DNA from: Sandaracinus amylolyticus
GTDB taxonomy: Bacteria; Myxococcota_A; Polyangia; Polyangiales; Sandaracinaceae
DNA length: 64,000 nt
Assembly (NCBI RefSeq): GCF_021631985.1
Contig: NZ_CP070225.1
Location: forward strand, 9,796,001-9,860,000
Direction: 5' to 3'
The notes under the pieces were generated by a model. It was not told the origin of the DNA. It made no database searches and worked only from the letters and a program-made list of their open reading frames with translations. Positions 17,801 to 28,048 of this stretch are shown here, piece after piece (within the stretch, counting starts at the first letter, position 1; every line of letters starts with the position of its first letter). A program made the translations under genes and the position numbers.

Positions 17801-20800
17801 ATGGCTCGATCCGCACGCCCGTCGATGTTTCCGTGCTCGCTCGCGCTCGCGCTGGCCGCATCCGGCTGTGCGGGCGACGACGAGCCGCCCTCCGGTGACA
17901 CCACTCCGCCGTCGGTCGTCGACGTCGCGCCGCCCGATGGGGCGACCGGCGTCGCGCCCGACGCGATGATCCGCGTGCGCTTCTCGGAGGCGATGGATCG
18001 CGACTCCGGCGCGCTCGTGGTGCGCAGCGGAGGCATCGATCTCGCGCTCGCCGCCCCTTCGTGGAACGCGGCGAGCACGGAGCTCTCGGTGCGTCCCGCT
18101 GCGCCGCTGCCGAGCGGCGCGGTTGCGGTGATCGTCGACGACGACTTCACCGACGTCGCCGGCAACCCGCTCGCGATGCCGGTGCAGGTCGCATTCGAAA
18201 TCCTCGATCTCGCGCCGCCCGAGATCGTCTCGACCACGCCCGCCGAGGGCGCGACGGTCTCGGTCGGTACGAGCGAGATCGTGTTCGTGCTCAGCGAGAG
18301 CGTGCGCGGCGATCTCCCGACGCTGACGATCACCGGCGAGGGCTCGCCGGCGCTCGGCACGCCGGTGTGGAGCGACGCGCGCACGCTGCGCGTGCCGGTG
18401 AGCGGCCTCGCGCACCAGGGTGAGTACCGCGTGACGATCGCGGGCGTGCGCGACCTCGCGGGCAACGCGCTCGACACGAGCGCGCTCGGCGCGGAAGGCG
18501 CGCTCGACTTCACGGCGAACGACGACGTCGCGCCGGTCGTGACCGACTCGAGCCCGTCCGAAGGTCAGCTCGACGTCGCGTGGGACGCGCTCACGCAGGT
18601 CGTGGTGCTCTTCTCGGAGCCGATGGACCAGAGCGCGGGCACCGCGACGCTCACGGTCTCGGGCGCGGCGACGGCGCTCACCGGCAGCTGGGACATGGGC
18701 GGCCGGCGCCTGCTGCTCGACGTCACCGATCGCCTCGAGAACATCACCGCGCACCGCGTCGCGCTCGACGGCTATCGCGACGTCGCGGGCAACGCGCTCG
18801 ACGGCACCGTGCTGCTCGTCGACGGCGCGATCGACTTCACCACCGGCGATCTCTACGCGCCTCACGTCGTCTCGAGCACGCCCGCCGAGGGTGCGACCGA
18901 CGTCGCCCCCTCGACCACCGCCGCACCGCTCGAGATCACGATCACGTTCAGCGAGGCGATGGACACGTCGACCTCGGAGATCACGATCGCCGGCGACGGC
19001 GCGTCGATCACCGCGGCCGGCACGTGGTCGATCGCGGGCACGTCGCTGACCGTTCCGGTCGGCGCGCGCCTCAACGCGGGCGCGAGCTACACGATCGATC
19101 TCACCGGCTTCCGCGACGCGACCGGCACGCCGCTCGACGCGTCGCACGAACGGCTCGGCGGCGACGGTGAGCTCGACTTCGCGCTGCGCGCGCCGACCGG
19201 CGAGCGCTGCGGCGATGCGCTCACCAACGCGCAGGGCGTCGAGATCGACGGCGCGCTCGAGTGGCTCGTCGCGAACGAGGGCGTGATCGCCGACGACGGC
19301 GCGATCACCTGCATGACGACCGAGCTCACGCTGCCCGACGGCGTGATCCGCTATCGCAAGACCACGCCGAGCCTCTCGGCGGGCGGCACCGCGCTCCACA
19401 TCACGGTGCGCGGCTACGCGAGCTTCGAGGTCACCGCCGACACGTGCGAGCTCCCTGCCGCCGCGGGACCGCTGCGCTGCTCGTACGCGAACCCCGGGCC
19501 CGCAGGCGACACCGAGACGTGGCTCGATGTCGGTCCCGGCGACTACTACGTCTGGGTCAACAACTTCGAGAGCTTCTACGAGACGACCGTCCGCATCGGC
19601 GAGGACGCCGATCCCCGCGACGGCGAGAGCTGCCTCGCGCCCTACGACGCCACGAGCGACGCGACGATCTACACGCCGCCCGCGAGCACCGACGGCGAGC
19701 ACGTGTGGATCGTCTCCGAGGGCGCGATCACGGGCATGGAGCGCACGGTCACGCCGAGCGGTGCGCTCTCCTGCGATCCGACGACGCCGCTCGGACACGA
19801 CATGGTCGTCGCGTTCGACAAGGCGCGCGCCGACAGCCTCGTCACGATCGACGTCGTCCCGTTCGGCAATCCGTCGCCCTTCGGGCCGACCGCGCACATC
19901 GACGTCGAGGTCGCGCGCGGCGGATGCGATCCGACCATCGCGGGTCGCACCGTCGAAGCATGCGAGACGCGCCTCTCGCCCGAGTCCGGCGGCACCACGA
20001 TCACGATCGACGGCCCCGCGGGTCGTCTCGACACGTGGCTCGTCGCGCCGCAGCAGGCTTCGGGACCGGGCGGGCTCATCGACGGATTCGTGCCGTTCCC
20101 CGGCGCGACGGTGCGTGTCTCCGAATTCACGCCGGGCCTCGGCGACAGCTGCGCGAACGCGATCCCGCTGAGCCTCGGCTCGAACAACGTCACGCCCGAT
20201 CGCACCCACCGCGCGTACGCGCCCTCGTGCCTGCGCCAGGGCGGGCTCACCTGGTATCGCTACACGCCGACGCGCAACTTCGCGATCATCCGCACCAACG
20301 CATCGACCGCGGGCGCGGTCGTCGCGGCCGACGGCGCGGAGCTCGGGTGCGACGCCGATCTCGGCGAGGGCATCGCCGCCGCGACGACGGCGGGCCAGGA
20401 CGTGTGCATCGCGGTGCAGTCGAGCGCGGCGGTCACCTCGCTGACCATCGGCGAGCTCGACTTCGGCGGCGTGCGCGGTGTCGAGACCGATCTCGGCGTG
20501 CGCTTCCCCGCGACCGGCGCCGAGAACGTCGGCCTCTACAACGTGCACTGGTTCGTGACCACGCCGAGCCACCTCGTCGCCGGCCTCGACGGCGAGCAGA
20601 TCCTCGCGGTGCCGCGCGCCGGTGGGGCCGACTTCTCGGTGAGCGTCGCGGGCCTCTCTCCGCGCGCGCTCTCGTTCGACGCGATCGTCGACGGCTCGCG
20701 CATCCTCGGCACGGTCACCGGCAGCGATCCGATGGAAGCGCGCGTCGCGAACGTGGCGAGCGCGACGGGCGTCGCGGCGACGGCACCGGCGTTCCTCGAC

Positions 20801-21376
20801 ACACCGCCCGCGCCGTCGGGCTACGTCGAGGAGAGCCTCGGCGCGATGGCGCGCGACGGCGCGAACGTGATCGTCGCGACGATGCGCAGCTGGTCCGAGA
20901 CGCCGGTGCTCACCTTCTACTCGATCCCGCTCGCGGGCGGCCCTGCGACGCGGCTCGGGCAGAGCACGCTGCTCAACGGCGCCGGCGGCCTCGCGGTCGA
21001 CGCGACGTACTTCTATCTCACGTCGCAGATCGGCTTCGATCGCGGCCTCTATCGCCTGCGCCGCGATGCCCTCGGGTCGGCGCCCGAGCTGCTCGTCGCG
21101 GCGCCGGTCGACGGGGCCTCGTCGCCGGTGTTCCTCGATCCCGCGAACGACGCGCTCTACTTCCGCGCGACCGAGCTCGCGTTCACCGGTCCGAGCACCG
21201 CGCACGTGTGGCTCGTGCTCGACCCCGACGGCGCCACCGGACCGCGCTTCGCGGGACCGATCTGGCGCACCAGCGCGGGCCAGGGGATGGCGTTCGACCC
21301 CGCTGGTCCTTCGCTCTTCGTCATCGACGTGTCGAGCGGCCGCAACGAGACGGCGCGCTGGCTCCGTCTCGACTGA
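17801..21376 (+). CDS. Large Big_5 Ig-like lipoprotein, close tandem copy of the preceding gene
   Basis: 1191 aa; a strong GGAGGAGG ribosome binding site precedes ATG 17801. Lipobox AASGC (C23), then an acidic linker and four Big_5 Ig-like domains (about 33-470). The same Cys-bearing modules (GERCGDALTN, GESCLAPYDAT, GDSCANAIPL) and the C-terminal segment ending ARWLRLD follow. Domains 2-4 match the preceding paralogue almost residue for residue, while the N-terminal domain and parts of the C-terminal half differ more. This fits tandem duplication followed by divergence or gene conversion. No catalytic motif is seen; a binding or structural role at the cell surface is inferred. Confidence 0.85.
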   Translation: MARSARPSMFPCSLALALAASGCAGDDEPPSGDTTPPSVVDVAPPDGATGVAPDAMIRVRFSEAMDRDSGALVVRSGGIDLALAAPSWNAASTELSVRPAAPLPSGAVAVIVDDDFTDVAGNPLAMPVQVAFEILDLAPPEIVSTTPAEGATVSVGTSEIVFVLSESVRGDLPTLTITGEGSPALGTPVWSDARTLRVPVSGLAHQGEYRVTIAGVRDLAGNALDTSALGAEGALDFTANDDVAPVVTDSSPSEGQLDVAWDALTQVVVLFSEPMDQSAGTATLTVSGAATALTGSWDMGGRRLLLDVTDRLENITAHRVALDGYRDVAGNALDGTVLLVDGAIDFTTGDLYAPHVVSSTPAEGATDVAPSTTAAPLEITITFSEAMDTSTSEITIAGDGASITAAGTWSIAGTSLTVPVGARLNAGASYTIDLTGFRDATGTPLDASHERLGGDGELDFALRAPTGERCGDALTNAQGVEIDGALEWLVANEGVIADDGAITCMTTELTLPDGVIRYRKTTPSLSAGGTALHITVRGYASFEVTADTCELPAAAGPLRCSYANPGPAGDTETWLDVGPGDYYVWVNNFESFYETTVRIGEDADPRDGESCLAPYDATSDATIYTPPASTDGEHVWIVSEGAITGMERTVTPSGALSCDPTTPLGHDMVVAFDKARADSLVTIDVVPFGNPSPFGPTAHIDVEVARGGCDPTIAGRTVEACETRLSPESGGTTITIDGPAGRLDTWLVAPQQASGPGGLIDGFVPFPGATVRVSEFTPGLGDSCANAIPLSLGSNNVTPDRTHRAYAPSCLRQGGLTWYRYTPTRNFAIIRTNASTAGAVVAADGAELGCDADLGEGIAAATTAGQDVCIAVQSSAAVTSLTIGELDFGGVRGVETDLGVRFPATGAENVGLYNVHWFVTTPSHLVAGLDGEQILAVPRAGGADFSVSVAGLSPRALSFDAIVDGSRILGTVTGSDPMEARVANVASATGVAATAPAFLDTPPAPSGYVEESLGAMARDGANVIVATMRSWSETPVLTFYSIPLAGGPATRLGQSTLLNGAGGLAVDATYFYLTSQIGFDRGLYRLRRDALGSAPELLVAAPVDGASSPVFLDPANDALYFRATELAFTGPSTAHVWLVLDPDGATGPRFAGPIWRTSAGQGMAFDPAGPSLFVIDVSSGRNETARWLRLD

Positions 21377-21410
21377 ACGCATCGAACCGCACTCCTTCGC
21401 GACGACGACC

Positions 21411-23573
21411 ATGCGCAGCATCCACATCGCACTCGTGATCTCCCTCCTCGCGCTGATCGGCGGTTGCACCGTCGGCGAGCCGAGCGACCCCGATGCCGGC
21501 GGCCAGGCCGACGCGACGAGCACCGGCGACGCCGGCGCGCCCGACGCGGCGCGCGTGGAGTGCGGCTCGCGCGGCGACACCGTCGGCGAGGCGTGCGGCT
21601 CGTCGACCGAGTGCGACGACGGCTGCTTCTGCAACGGCATCGAGCAGTGCGTCTCGGGCGCGTGCGTGCGTCGCGACGCGCCGTGCGTCGACGAGCTCGA
21701 CTGCACCGGCGACCTCTGCGACGAGGACACCGACACCTGCGATCCCGCGCCCGACGATGCCGCGTGCGCCGACACGGACATGTGCAACGGCGCCGAGGTC
21801 TGCGTGCCCGGCGTCGGCTGCGTGCCCGGCCCGCGCCTCGTCTGCAACGACGACGACCCGTGCACGATCGGCACCTGCGATCCCGAGACCGGCTGCGCGT
21901 ACATCGCGCGCGATCTCGACGGCGACGGCCACGCCGACGATCGCTGCGGCGGCGACGACTGCAACGACGACCCGTCGATCGGCGCGACGGTGCACCCCGG
22001 CGGCACCGAGGTCTGCGACAACGGCCTCGACGACGACTGCAACCGCGTCACCGACTACTACGAGCTCGCGTGCCGCGCGACGAACGACGACTGCGCCCGC
22101 GCCGAGATGCTCCCCGGGCCCGGCACCTACGTCCGCACCACGCGCGGCGCGACGAACCACTACCCGCTGAGCTGCTTCGCGGGCGGCATCGACACCGTCT
22201 TCCGCTTCCATCTCGACGAGCCGCGCGACGTGTCGGCGTCGCTGCGCATCGAGACGAGCGGCACCGGCGCGCTCGCGATCCGCGCCGCCGATCGATGCGC
22301 CGACGGCCCCGACGTCGCATGCGGCAACGCGGTCGCGACGCGCGCGCTGCCCGCCGGAGATCACGTCCTCGTGGTGCGCACCAGCTCGGCGGTGACGTTC
22401 ACGCTCTCGCTCTCGTTCGATGCGCCGAGCGCCGAGGAGGACACCGACGTGTGCGGCCCCGCGACCGTCGACATCTCGGGCGGCGGCGTGTTCACCGGGC
22501 TCTTCGCCGAGGTCGAGGACGACTACGAGGTCGCGTGCAACGGCGGCGCGCCCACCCGCGACGCCGCGTATCGCATGGTGCTGACCGAGCCCTCCGACGT
22601 GCAGCTGAGCGCGAGCACCAGCACCGGCGCGCCGGTGACGACGTACCTCACGCTCACGCGCGACTGCGACAACGAGCTCGGCGCGATCGGCTGCGCGACC
22701 AGCGGCTCGCCGCAGCTCTTCCGCCAGTCGCTGCCCGCCGGCACGTACTACGTGCTGATCGAGTCCGCGAGCGCGACCGCGCTCACCTGGCGCCTCGAGG
22801 CGACGATCACGCCGGCCGCGGTCCGCGAGCCCGGCGATGCGTGCACCGCGCCGCTCGACGTCACGAACCGCAGCGCGACCGTGCCGATCTCCGAGCTCTC
22901 GCTCGACACCGGCACCGGCTGCGGCGGAGACACCGCAGCGTTCCGCGACGCGACGTTCTCGTTCACCACCACCGAGGTGCAGGACGTCATCCTGACGACC
23001 GAGACCGGCGGCCCGCACTACGCGTCGCTCTCGCCGCTCTGCGGCGACCGCGCGGCCGAGACGTTCTGCTCGAGCGGCTCGCCGCGCGTCACCCAGCGCC
23101 TGCTGCGCGTGCCCGCGGGCACGCACTACGTGACGGTCGCGACGACGCAGCTCACGGGCGACGTGACCGCCTCGGCGATGCTCGCGCCGCCCACGTTCCC
23201 GCCGGCGAACGACGAGTGCGGCGGCGCGATCGACCTCACCGACTCGGTGCTCTCGCGCGGCGATCTCACGGCCGCGTCGGACGACGTGCTCTCGTGCGGC
23301 GGCAACGGCGCGGTCGAGACCGTGCATCGCCTCGTGCTCACCCAGGAGCGCGCCGTGACGTTCGTCGCGCGCCGCAGCGGCAGCACCGAGCCGCTCGCGA
23401 TCGGCGTGCGCGAGGCGGGCACCTGCACGGTGCGCTCCTCGGACGCGCCTTGTGGCTTCGGCATGCCCGCGGTCATCAGCACGACGCTGCGCGCGGGCAC
23501 CTACTTCGTCGTCGTCGAGGCCCCGACCGCGCCCGGACCCTATTCGTTGATCGCCTACCTCGCCGAGCCCTGA
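21411..23573 (+). CDS. Lipoprotein with Cys-rich region, MopE-like metal motif and four PPC-like modules
   Basis: 720 aa. Lipobox ALIGGC (C19). Residues about 45-165 are dense in Cys with many CDD or DxC steps (ECDDGCFCNG, CTGDLCDEDTDTC). Residues about 170-215 match the MopE/putative metal-binding repeat found in many myxobacterial surface proteins: DGDGHADDRCGGDDCNDDP, HPGGTEVCD, then GLDDDCN. The remainder holds four modules starting with NDDCARAEML, EEDTDVCGPA, GDACTAPLDV and NDECGGAIDL. They resemble the PPC-type beta-sandwiches of the genes upstream. Probably surface-exposed, perhaps copper- or calcium-binding. The intergenic distance of 34 bases fits co-transcription. Confidence 0.8.
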   Translation: MRSIHIALVISLLALIGGCTVGEPSDPDAGGQADATSTGDAGAPDAARVECGSRGDTVGEACGSSTECDDGCFCNGIEQCVSGACVRRDAPCVDELDCTGDLCDEDTDTCDPAPDDAACADTDMCNGAEVCVPGVGCVPGPRLVCNDDDPCTIGTCDPETGCAYIARDLDGDGHADDRCGGDDCNDDPSIGATVHPGGTEVCDNGLDDDCNRVTDYYELACRATNDDCARAEMLPGPGTYVRTTRGATNHYPLSCFAGGIDTVFRFHLDEPRDVSASLRIETSGTGALAIRAADRCADGPDVACGNAVATRALPAGDHVLVVRTSSAVTFTLSLSFDAPSAEEDTDVCGPATVDISGGGVFTGLFAEVEDDYEVACNGGAPTRDAAYRMVLTEPSDVQLSASTSTGAPVTTYLTLTRDCDNELGAIGCATSGSPQLFRQSLPAGTYYVLIESASATALTWRLEATITPAAVREPGDACTAPLDVTNRSATVPISELSLDTGTGCGGDTAAFRDATFSFTTTEVQDVILTTETGGPHYASLSPLCGDRAAETFCSSGSPRVTQRLLRVPAGTHYVTVATTQLTGDVTASAMLAPPTFPPANDECGGAIDLTDSVLSRGDLTAASDDVLSCGGNGAVETVHRLVLTQERAVTFVARRSGSTEPLAIGVREAGTCTVRSSDAPCGFGMPAVISTTLRAGTYFVVVEAPTAPGPYSLIAYLAEP

Positions 23574-23584
23574 AGAGCCCGACC

Positions 23585-25567
23585 ATGATCACGCGCACCA
23601 AGCCCTTCCGCGCCACGCTGCTCGCGCTGCTCCTCGCGCTCGCCGGCTGCTCCGGCGATCCCGGTCCCTCGGGCCCGCTCGGCGAGATCGACTCCGACGG
23701 CGACACGATCTCCGACGCCGACGAGCTGGCGGCGGAGCGCCTCGACACCGATCACGACGGCGTGCTCGACGCGAGCGATCCCGACTCCGACGGAGACGGC
23801 GTGCTCGATCGCGACGAGGCCGGCGACGACGAGCTCGCGTCGGCGCCGATCGACTCCGACGGCGACGGCCTGCCCGACGTGCGCGACACCGACTCCGACG
23901 CGAACGGCCGCTCCGACGGCGCCGACGGAACCGAGGACGGCGACGGCGACGGATTCGCCGACTTCGCCGATCCCGACGACGACGACGACGGCCTCACCGA
24001 CGCGGCCGAGCTCGGCGACAGCGCCGCGTTCCCGAGCGACACCGACGGCGACGGCGCGCCCGACTTCCGCGACCCCGACAGCGACGACGACACGATCCGC
24101 GACGGCGACGAAGGCACCGGCGACACCGACGGCGACGGCACCCTCGATCGCTTCGACGACGACTCGGACGGAGACGGACGCCCCGACTCGCTCGAGGCGG
24201 GCGACGCCGATCTCGCGACGCGACCCATCGACACCGACGAGGACGGAGTCTCCGACTTCCGCGATCGCGACGCCGACGGCGACGGCCTGCCCGACGCGCA
24301 CGAGGTCTCCGAGGGCAGCGATCCGCTCGACCCCGACAGCGACGACGACGGCGTGGGCGATCTCGTCGAGTCCGCCGCGGGCACCGATCCCAACGACGCC
24401 GGCATCAGCCCGCTCACGCGCGGCGACTTCGTGTTCATCGTGCCCTACCGCGACGAGGCCGAGCCGCGTCGCGACACGCTCGAGCTGCGCACGAGCTTCC
24501 AGTACGCCGACGTCTACTTCCTCTTCGACACCACGGGCTCGATGGTCGAGGAGCTCGAGGCGATGCGCTCGGCGACGGTCGACGTGCTCGACGAGCTCAC
24601 CTGCATCGACAGCGGCACGCCGTGCGTCGGCGACCCCGAGTGCGGCGCCGGCCAGGTGTGCAGCGTCGACGGCACCTGCGTCAGCGACCCGCGCGTCAGC
24701 GGATGCATCGCGAGCCTGCACAGCGGCGTCGGCGTGTACGCGGGCACCCCGAGCAGCTATCGTAACGTCGTGTCACTGCAGGGGAATTCGTCGATGACCG
24801 AGCGCGGCATCCCGCCCGAGGCGGGCGGCAACGGCGGCGCGGAGTCGCTCTTCGAGAGCGTCGCGTGCGTCGCCGATCCGGCGGTGTGCCTCAACGCGAT
24901 GTGCGCGGCGAGCGGCATCGGGTGCCCGGGCTTCCGCGGCGAGTCGATCCGCGTGCTCGTCACGATCACCGACGAGACGAACCAGTGCACCACCGGGTGC
25001 ACGGTGAACACCGCGATGGGCGCGGGCATGCTGCTGCGCGACCACGGCATCCTCTTCGTCGCGATCGACGCCGACGTGATGGCGTCGCCCGAGCTCGACC
25101 TCAAGGCGATCGGCCGCGCCGCGAACTCGCTCGACGCGAGCGGTCGTCCCTACTACGCGCGCGGCTCGTCGGCCGCGGTCGCGAGCGCGGTCACGCAGAC
25201 CATCCGCGACATCGCGTTCGCGCGCCCGATCTTCGTGACGATCACCGCCGAGGACGAGGCGGGCGACGACGGCGACGCACGCCAGTTCGTCGATCGCCTC
25301 GAGGTGAACAACACCGCGAGCGGTCGCTGCGCGAACACGCTCTCCACCGCCGACAGCGACGGCGACGGCTTCCACGACTCGTACCCCACCGTGATCCCCG
25401 GCCGCGAGCTGTGCTGGGACGTCGTCGTGCGCGACAACGTCACGCAGCGCCCGACCGATCGCCCGCAGGTGTTCCGCGCCCGCGCGGTCGTGCGTGGCGA
25501 CGACGCCGTGCTCGACGCACGCAACATCTACTTCATCGTCCCGCCCGTCGTGGATCGGCCCATCTGA
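23585..25567 (+). CDS. Lipoprotein with thrombospondin-3-like Ca-binding repeats and a VWA-like domain
   Basis: 660 aa. Lipobox LALAGC (C22). Residues about 35-265 consist of Asp-rich repeats of the type DSDGDGxxDxxE, DxDxDGxxD and DPDSDDDG, as in thrombospondin type 3 calcium-binding repeats. A VWA-like domain starts near 310 with [10 protein letters not shown], the DxTGS form of the MIDAS metal site, and continues with [11 protein letters not shown]. It is interrupted by a Cys-rich insertion ([19 protein letters not shown]). The C-terminal ~120 residues form a beta-rich domain ending [10 protein letters not shown]. The stop overlaps the next start (TGATG). Probably a calcium-stabilised surface protein that binds a ligand through the MIDAS site. 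Confidence 0.82.
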   Translation: MITRTKPFRATLLALLLALAGCSGDPGPSGPLGEIDSDGDTISDADELAAERLDTDHDGVLDASDPDSDGDGVLDRDEAGDDELASAPIDSDGDGLPDVRDTDSDANGRSDGADGTEDGDGDGFADFADPDDDDDGLTDAAELGDSAAFPSDTDGDGAPDFRDPDSDDDTIRDGDEGTGDTDGDGTLDRFDDDSDGDGRPDSLEAGDADLATRPIDTDEDGVSDFRDRDADGDGLPDAHEVSEGSDPLDPDSDDDGVGDLVESAAGTDPNDAGISPLTRGDFVFIVPYRDEAEPRRDTLELRTSFQYADVYFLFDTTGSMVEELEAMRSATVDVLDELTCIDSGTPCVGDPECGAGQVCSVDGTCVSDPRVSGCIASLHSGVGVYAGTPSSYRNVVSLQGNSSMTERGIPPEAGGNGGAESLFESVACVADPAVCLNAMCAASGIGCPGFRGESIRVLVTITDETNQCTTGCTVNTAMGAGMLLRDHGILFVAIDADVMASPELDLKAIGRAANSLDASGRPYYARGSSAAVASAVTQTIRDIAFARPIFVTITAEDEAGDDGDARQFVDRLEVNNTASGRCANTLSTADSDGDGFHDSYPTVIPGRELCWDVVVRDNVTQRPTDRPQVFRARAVVRGDDAVLDARNIYFIVPPVVDRPI

Positions 25568-27327
25568 TGCGCACGCTTCGCTGCACCCTGCTCGTCGCGC
25601 TCGCGCTGCTCGGCGCCTGCACCACGCGCACGAACCATCACGACGACGCGGGCTCGACGATGCCGGTCGACGCGCGTCCCGGCGCGCCGGGTGACGCCGA
25701 CGGCGACGGAATCCCCGACGCCGTCGAGGGCGAGGGCGATCCCGACGACGACGGCCTTCCCAACTCGCGCGACGACGACAGCGACGGCGACGGCATCCCC
25801 GACGCCGACGAGGCCGGCCCCTCGCCGATGTGGCCCACGGATCACGACGACGACGGCGAGCCCGACTTCCTCGATCGCGACTCCGACGACGACACGATCT
25901 CCGATCGCGACGAGGGCTCGGCCGACACCGACGACGACGGCGAGCTCGATCGCCACGACCTCGACTCCGACGGCGACGGGCGCAGCGATCGCGACGAGGC
26001 GGGCGACGCCGATCTCGAGACGCGCCCGGTCGACACCGACGGCGACGGCCCGCCCGACGCGCGCGATCCCGACAGCGACGGCGATGGCCTCGCGGACTCG
26101 GCCGAGCCCGGCGCGGGCTCCGATCCCATCGACGCCGACAGCGACGACGACGGCGCGAGCGATCTCGTCGAGCACGCCGCGGGCACCGATCCGCGCGACG
26201 CCGCGGACAACCCCGAGGCGCGCGGTGACTTCGTGTTCGTCGTCCCCTTCGTCGGCGAGCCGGTGCCTGCGCAGCGCACGCTCGACTTCGCGACCGACAT
26301 CCGCAAGGCCGACGTCTACTTCCTGATCGACACCACCGGCTCGATGGGCGTGCCGATCGACAACGTGCGCACGAGCCTCTCGACGCCGACGGTCGGCATC
26401 ATCGATCGCGTGCGCGCGACGATCCCCGAGGCGTGGTTCGGCGTCGGTCAGGTCAAGGACTACGACGACCCGTTCGTCTACCGGAACGAGACCGACATCA
26501 CGTCGGACGCGGCGCGCGCGCAGCTCGGCGTCAACGCGCTCTCTCCGAGCGGTGGCGGTGACGGGCCCGAGGGTCAGGTGCCTTCGCTCTACGCGGTCGC
26601 GACCGGCAACGAGATCCTGAAGACGCCGGCGCGCACCGACTGCCCGGCGCGCACGTTCGGATGGCCGTGCTTCCGCGAGGACGCGGTGCCGATCGTCGTG
26701 CTGGTGACCGACGTCGCGTTCCACAACGGGCCCGACGGCTCGCACGGCTACCCCGGTTACACCACGTACCGGCCGATGCGCGAGGCGATCGTGCGCCGTC
26801 GCATCCGCGTGATCGGCGTCGCGATCGCGGAGGACGCGATCGAGCACCTCGAGGCGATCGCGCTCGACTCGGGCGCGATCGACGCAGCGAACGTCCCGCT
26901 CGTGAGCCGCGCGTTCGACGGCAACGTCGACGGCGTGGTCGTCGAGCAGATCGACACGCTCGCCGAGGCGTCGCGCTTCGACATCTCGGCCGAGCTCCGC
27001 GACGATGCCGCCGACGCGATCGACGCGCGCATCTTCGTGGATCGCCTCGAGGCGCGCACCGCCGGCGACGAGGCGCGCGGCTGCGTCGCGCTCGCGGCGG
27101 TCGACACCGACGCCGACGGCTTCGCGGACATGTTCCCGCGCGTCGGCAGCCGTCGTCGTGTCTGCTTCGATCTGGTCGCGCGCGCGAACACGACGGTGCC
27201 CGCGACCCGCGAGCCCCAGCTCTACGGCGCCACGGTGCGCGTCCTCGGCGATGCGTACGCCGAGCTCGACACGCGCCGTGTGTTCTTCCTCGTGCCGCCG
27301 GAGATCCCCGACCCGGGGCTGGAGTGA
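25567..27327 (+). CDS. Lipoprotein with thrombospondin-3-like repeats and a VWA-like domain, paralogue of the preceding gene
   Basis: 586 aa. ATG shares its A with the preceding TGA. Lipobox ALLGAC (C18). Asp-rich TSP3-like repeats occupy about 40-215. The VWA-like part begins near 250 with [11 protein letters not shown], with later motifs VLVTDVAFH and [12 protein letters not shown]. Its C-terminus ends [11 protein letters not shown], parallel to [10 protein letters not shown] of the neighbour. It lacks the Cys-rich insertion of the neighbour, so the VWA core is clearer here. Translational coupling and shared architecture suggest the two act as a pair, perhaps as a heterodimer. It ends the six-gene lipoprotein cluster; its stop abuts the stop of a convergent gene at a shared TGATCA. 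Confidence 0.82.
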   Translation: MRTLRCTLLVALALLGACTTRTNHHDDAGSTMPVDARPGAPGDADGDGIPDAVEGEGDPDDDGLPNSRDDDSDGDGIPDADEAGPSPMWPTDHDDDGEPDFLDRDSDDDTISDRDEGSADTDDDGELDRHDLDSDGDGRSDRDEAGDADLETRPVDTDGDGPPDARDPDSDGDGLADSAEPGAGSDPIDADSDDDGASDLVEHAAGTDPRDAADNPEARGDFVFVVPFVGEPVPAQRTLDFATDIRKADVYFLIDTTGSMGVPIDNVRTSLSTPTVGIIDRVRATIPEAWFGVGQVKDYDDPFVYRNETDITSDAARAQLGVNALSPSGGGDGPEGQVPSLYAVATGNEILKTPARTDCPARTFGWPCFREDAVPIVVLVTDVAFHNGPDGSHGYPGYTTYRPMREAIVRRRIRVIGVAIAEDAIEHLEAIALDSGAIDAANVPLVSRAFDGNVDGVVVEQIDTLAEASRFDISAELRDDAADAIDARIFVDRLEARTAGDEARGCVALAAVDTDADGFADMFPRVGSRRRVCFDLVARANTTVPATREPQLYGATVRVLGDAYAELDTRRVFFLVPPEIPDPGLE

Positions 27328-27975
27328 TCACAGCTCGAGCTCGCGTCGGCCGTCCATCCGACACGACGCGTGCTCGACGCGCTCGGTCGCGCGCCATCCA
27401 TCGCCGCGTCGCTGCGCCTGCGACTCGCACACCGCGCGGCGCATGAGATCGCACGGGCTCGCGCCGCGCGGCATCACGCGCGCGGGGCGCGGGCACGCAC
27501 CTTCGCTCGAGAGCAGCGCGAGATCGCCACGACCGTCGGCATCGAGATCGACCGACGTCCGGCGCCCCGCCGCGTGATCGATCTCGCTCGTCACGATGAC
27601 CGGCGTCGCCGCGCCCTCGGCGAGCCCGCACGCCGCGACCGGCGCGACGTGGTGCTCGAAATCGTGGCGCGGCGCGCGCGAGGGCGGCGCGTCGAAGCGC
27701 ACGAGCGCATAGGCGGTCGGCGCCCCGCACCACTCGCAGTCGTCGGCGACGCGCACGACCTGATCGATGCGCGCCGTGCCCACGAGACCGTCGGCGTCGA
27801 TCACCGCGCAGCGCTCTCCCGCTCGCGGCGCGCGGAACCCGCCGACGTCGATCGCGATCGTGCCCGCGCCGAGCCCCGCGACGTCGCCGCGCACCGGGAA
27901 GAGACGCGCCCCGCGCTGCGCTTCGGTCGCCGACGTCACGACGAAGAGCGCGACGATCAGCGCGACGCGGCGCAC
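27328..27975 (-). CDS. Secreted hypothetical protein
   Basis: 215 aa from GTG 27975. RRVALIVALFVVTSATEAQ is a standard signal peptide; the longer reading frame upstream crosses another gene and is not used. The mature part has paired Cys (DCEWCGAP, CDLMRRAVCES) and an Asp-rich element VDLDADGRGDLALL of the kind seen in FG-GAP/EF-hand-like loops. No family is recognised. The gene follows a frameshifted zinc-ribbon gene on the same strand and ends head-on with the lipoprotein cluster, with no base between the two stop codons. Confidence 0.7.
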   Translation of the reverse strand: MRRVALIVALFVVTSATEAQRGARLFPVRGDVAGLGAGTIAIDVGGFRAPRAGERCAVIDADGLVGTARIDQVVRVADDCEWCGAPTAYALVRFDAPPSRAPRHDFEHHVAPVAACGLAEGAATPVIVTSEIDHAAGRRTSVDLDADGRGDLALLSSEGACPRPARVMPRGASPCDLMRRAVCESQAQRRGDGWRATERVEHASCRMDGRRELEL

Positions 27976-28048
27976 TCGGTCCAGCGGGAGTGCTCGCTCG
28001 CGCAGGGCCCGTGGCCCTGAGCGGGCGCGCCGATCTTCGGACACTTTC

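Noticed and set aside
14165-22051. Minus-strand open frame of more than 2600 codons opposite the Big_5 lipoprotein genes
   Set aside because: It is Arg/Asp/Ala/Val-monotonous, has no signal or domain, and mirrors highly biased coding on the plus strand. It is an antisense shadow of the high-GC3 genes.
21321-23327. Minus-strand frame with VGARGIVGRGIAGVGVLVAEV-like regularity
   Set aside because: The apparent repeats mirror the Asp/Cys-rich repeats of the real plus-strand gene.
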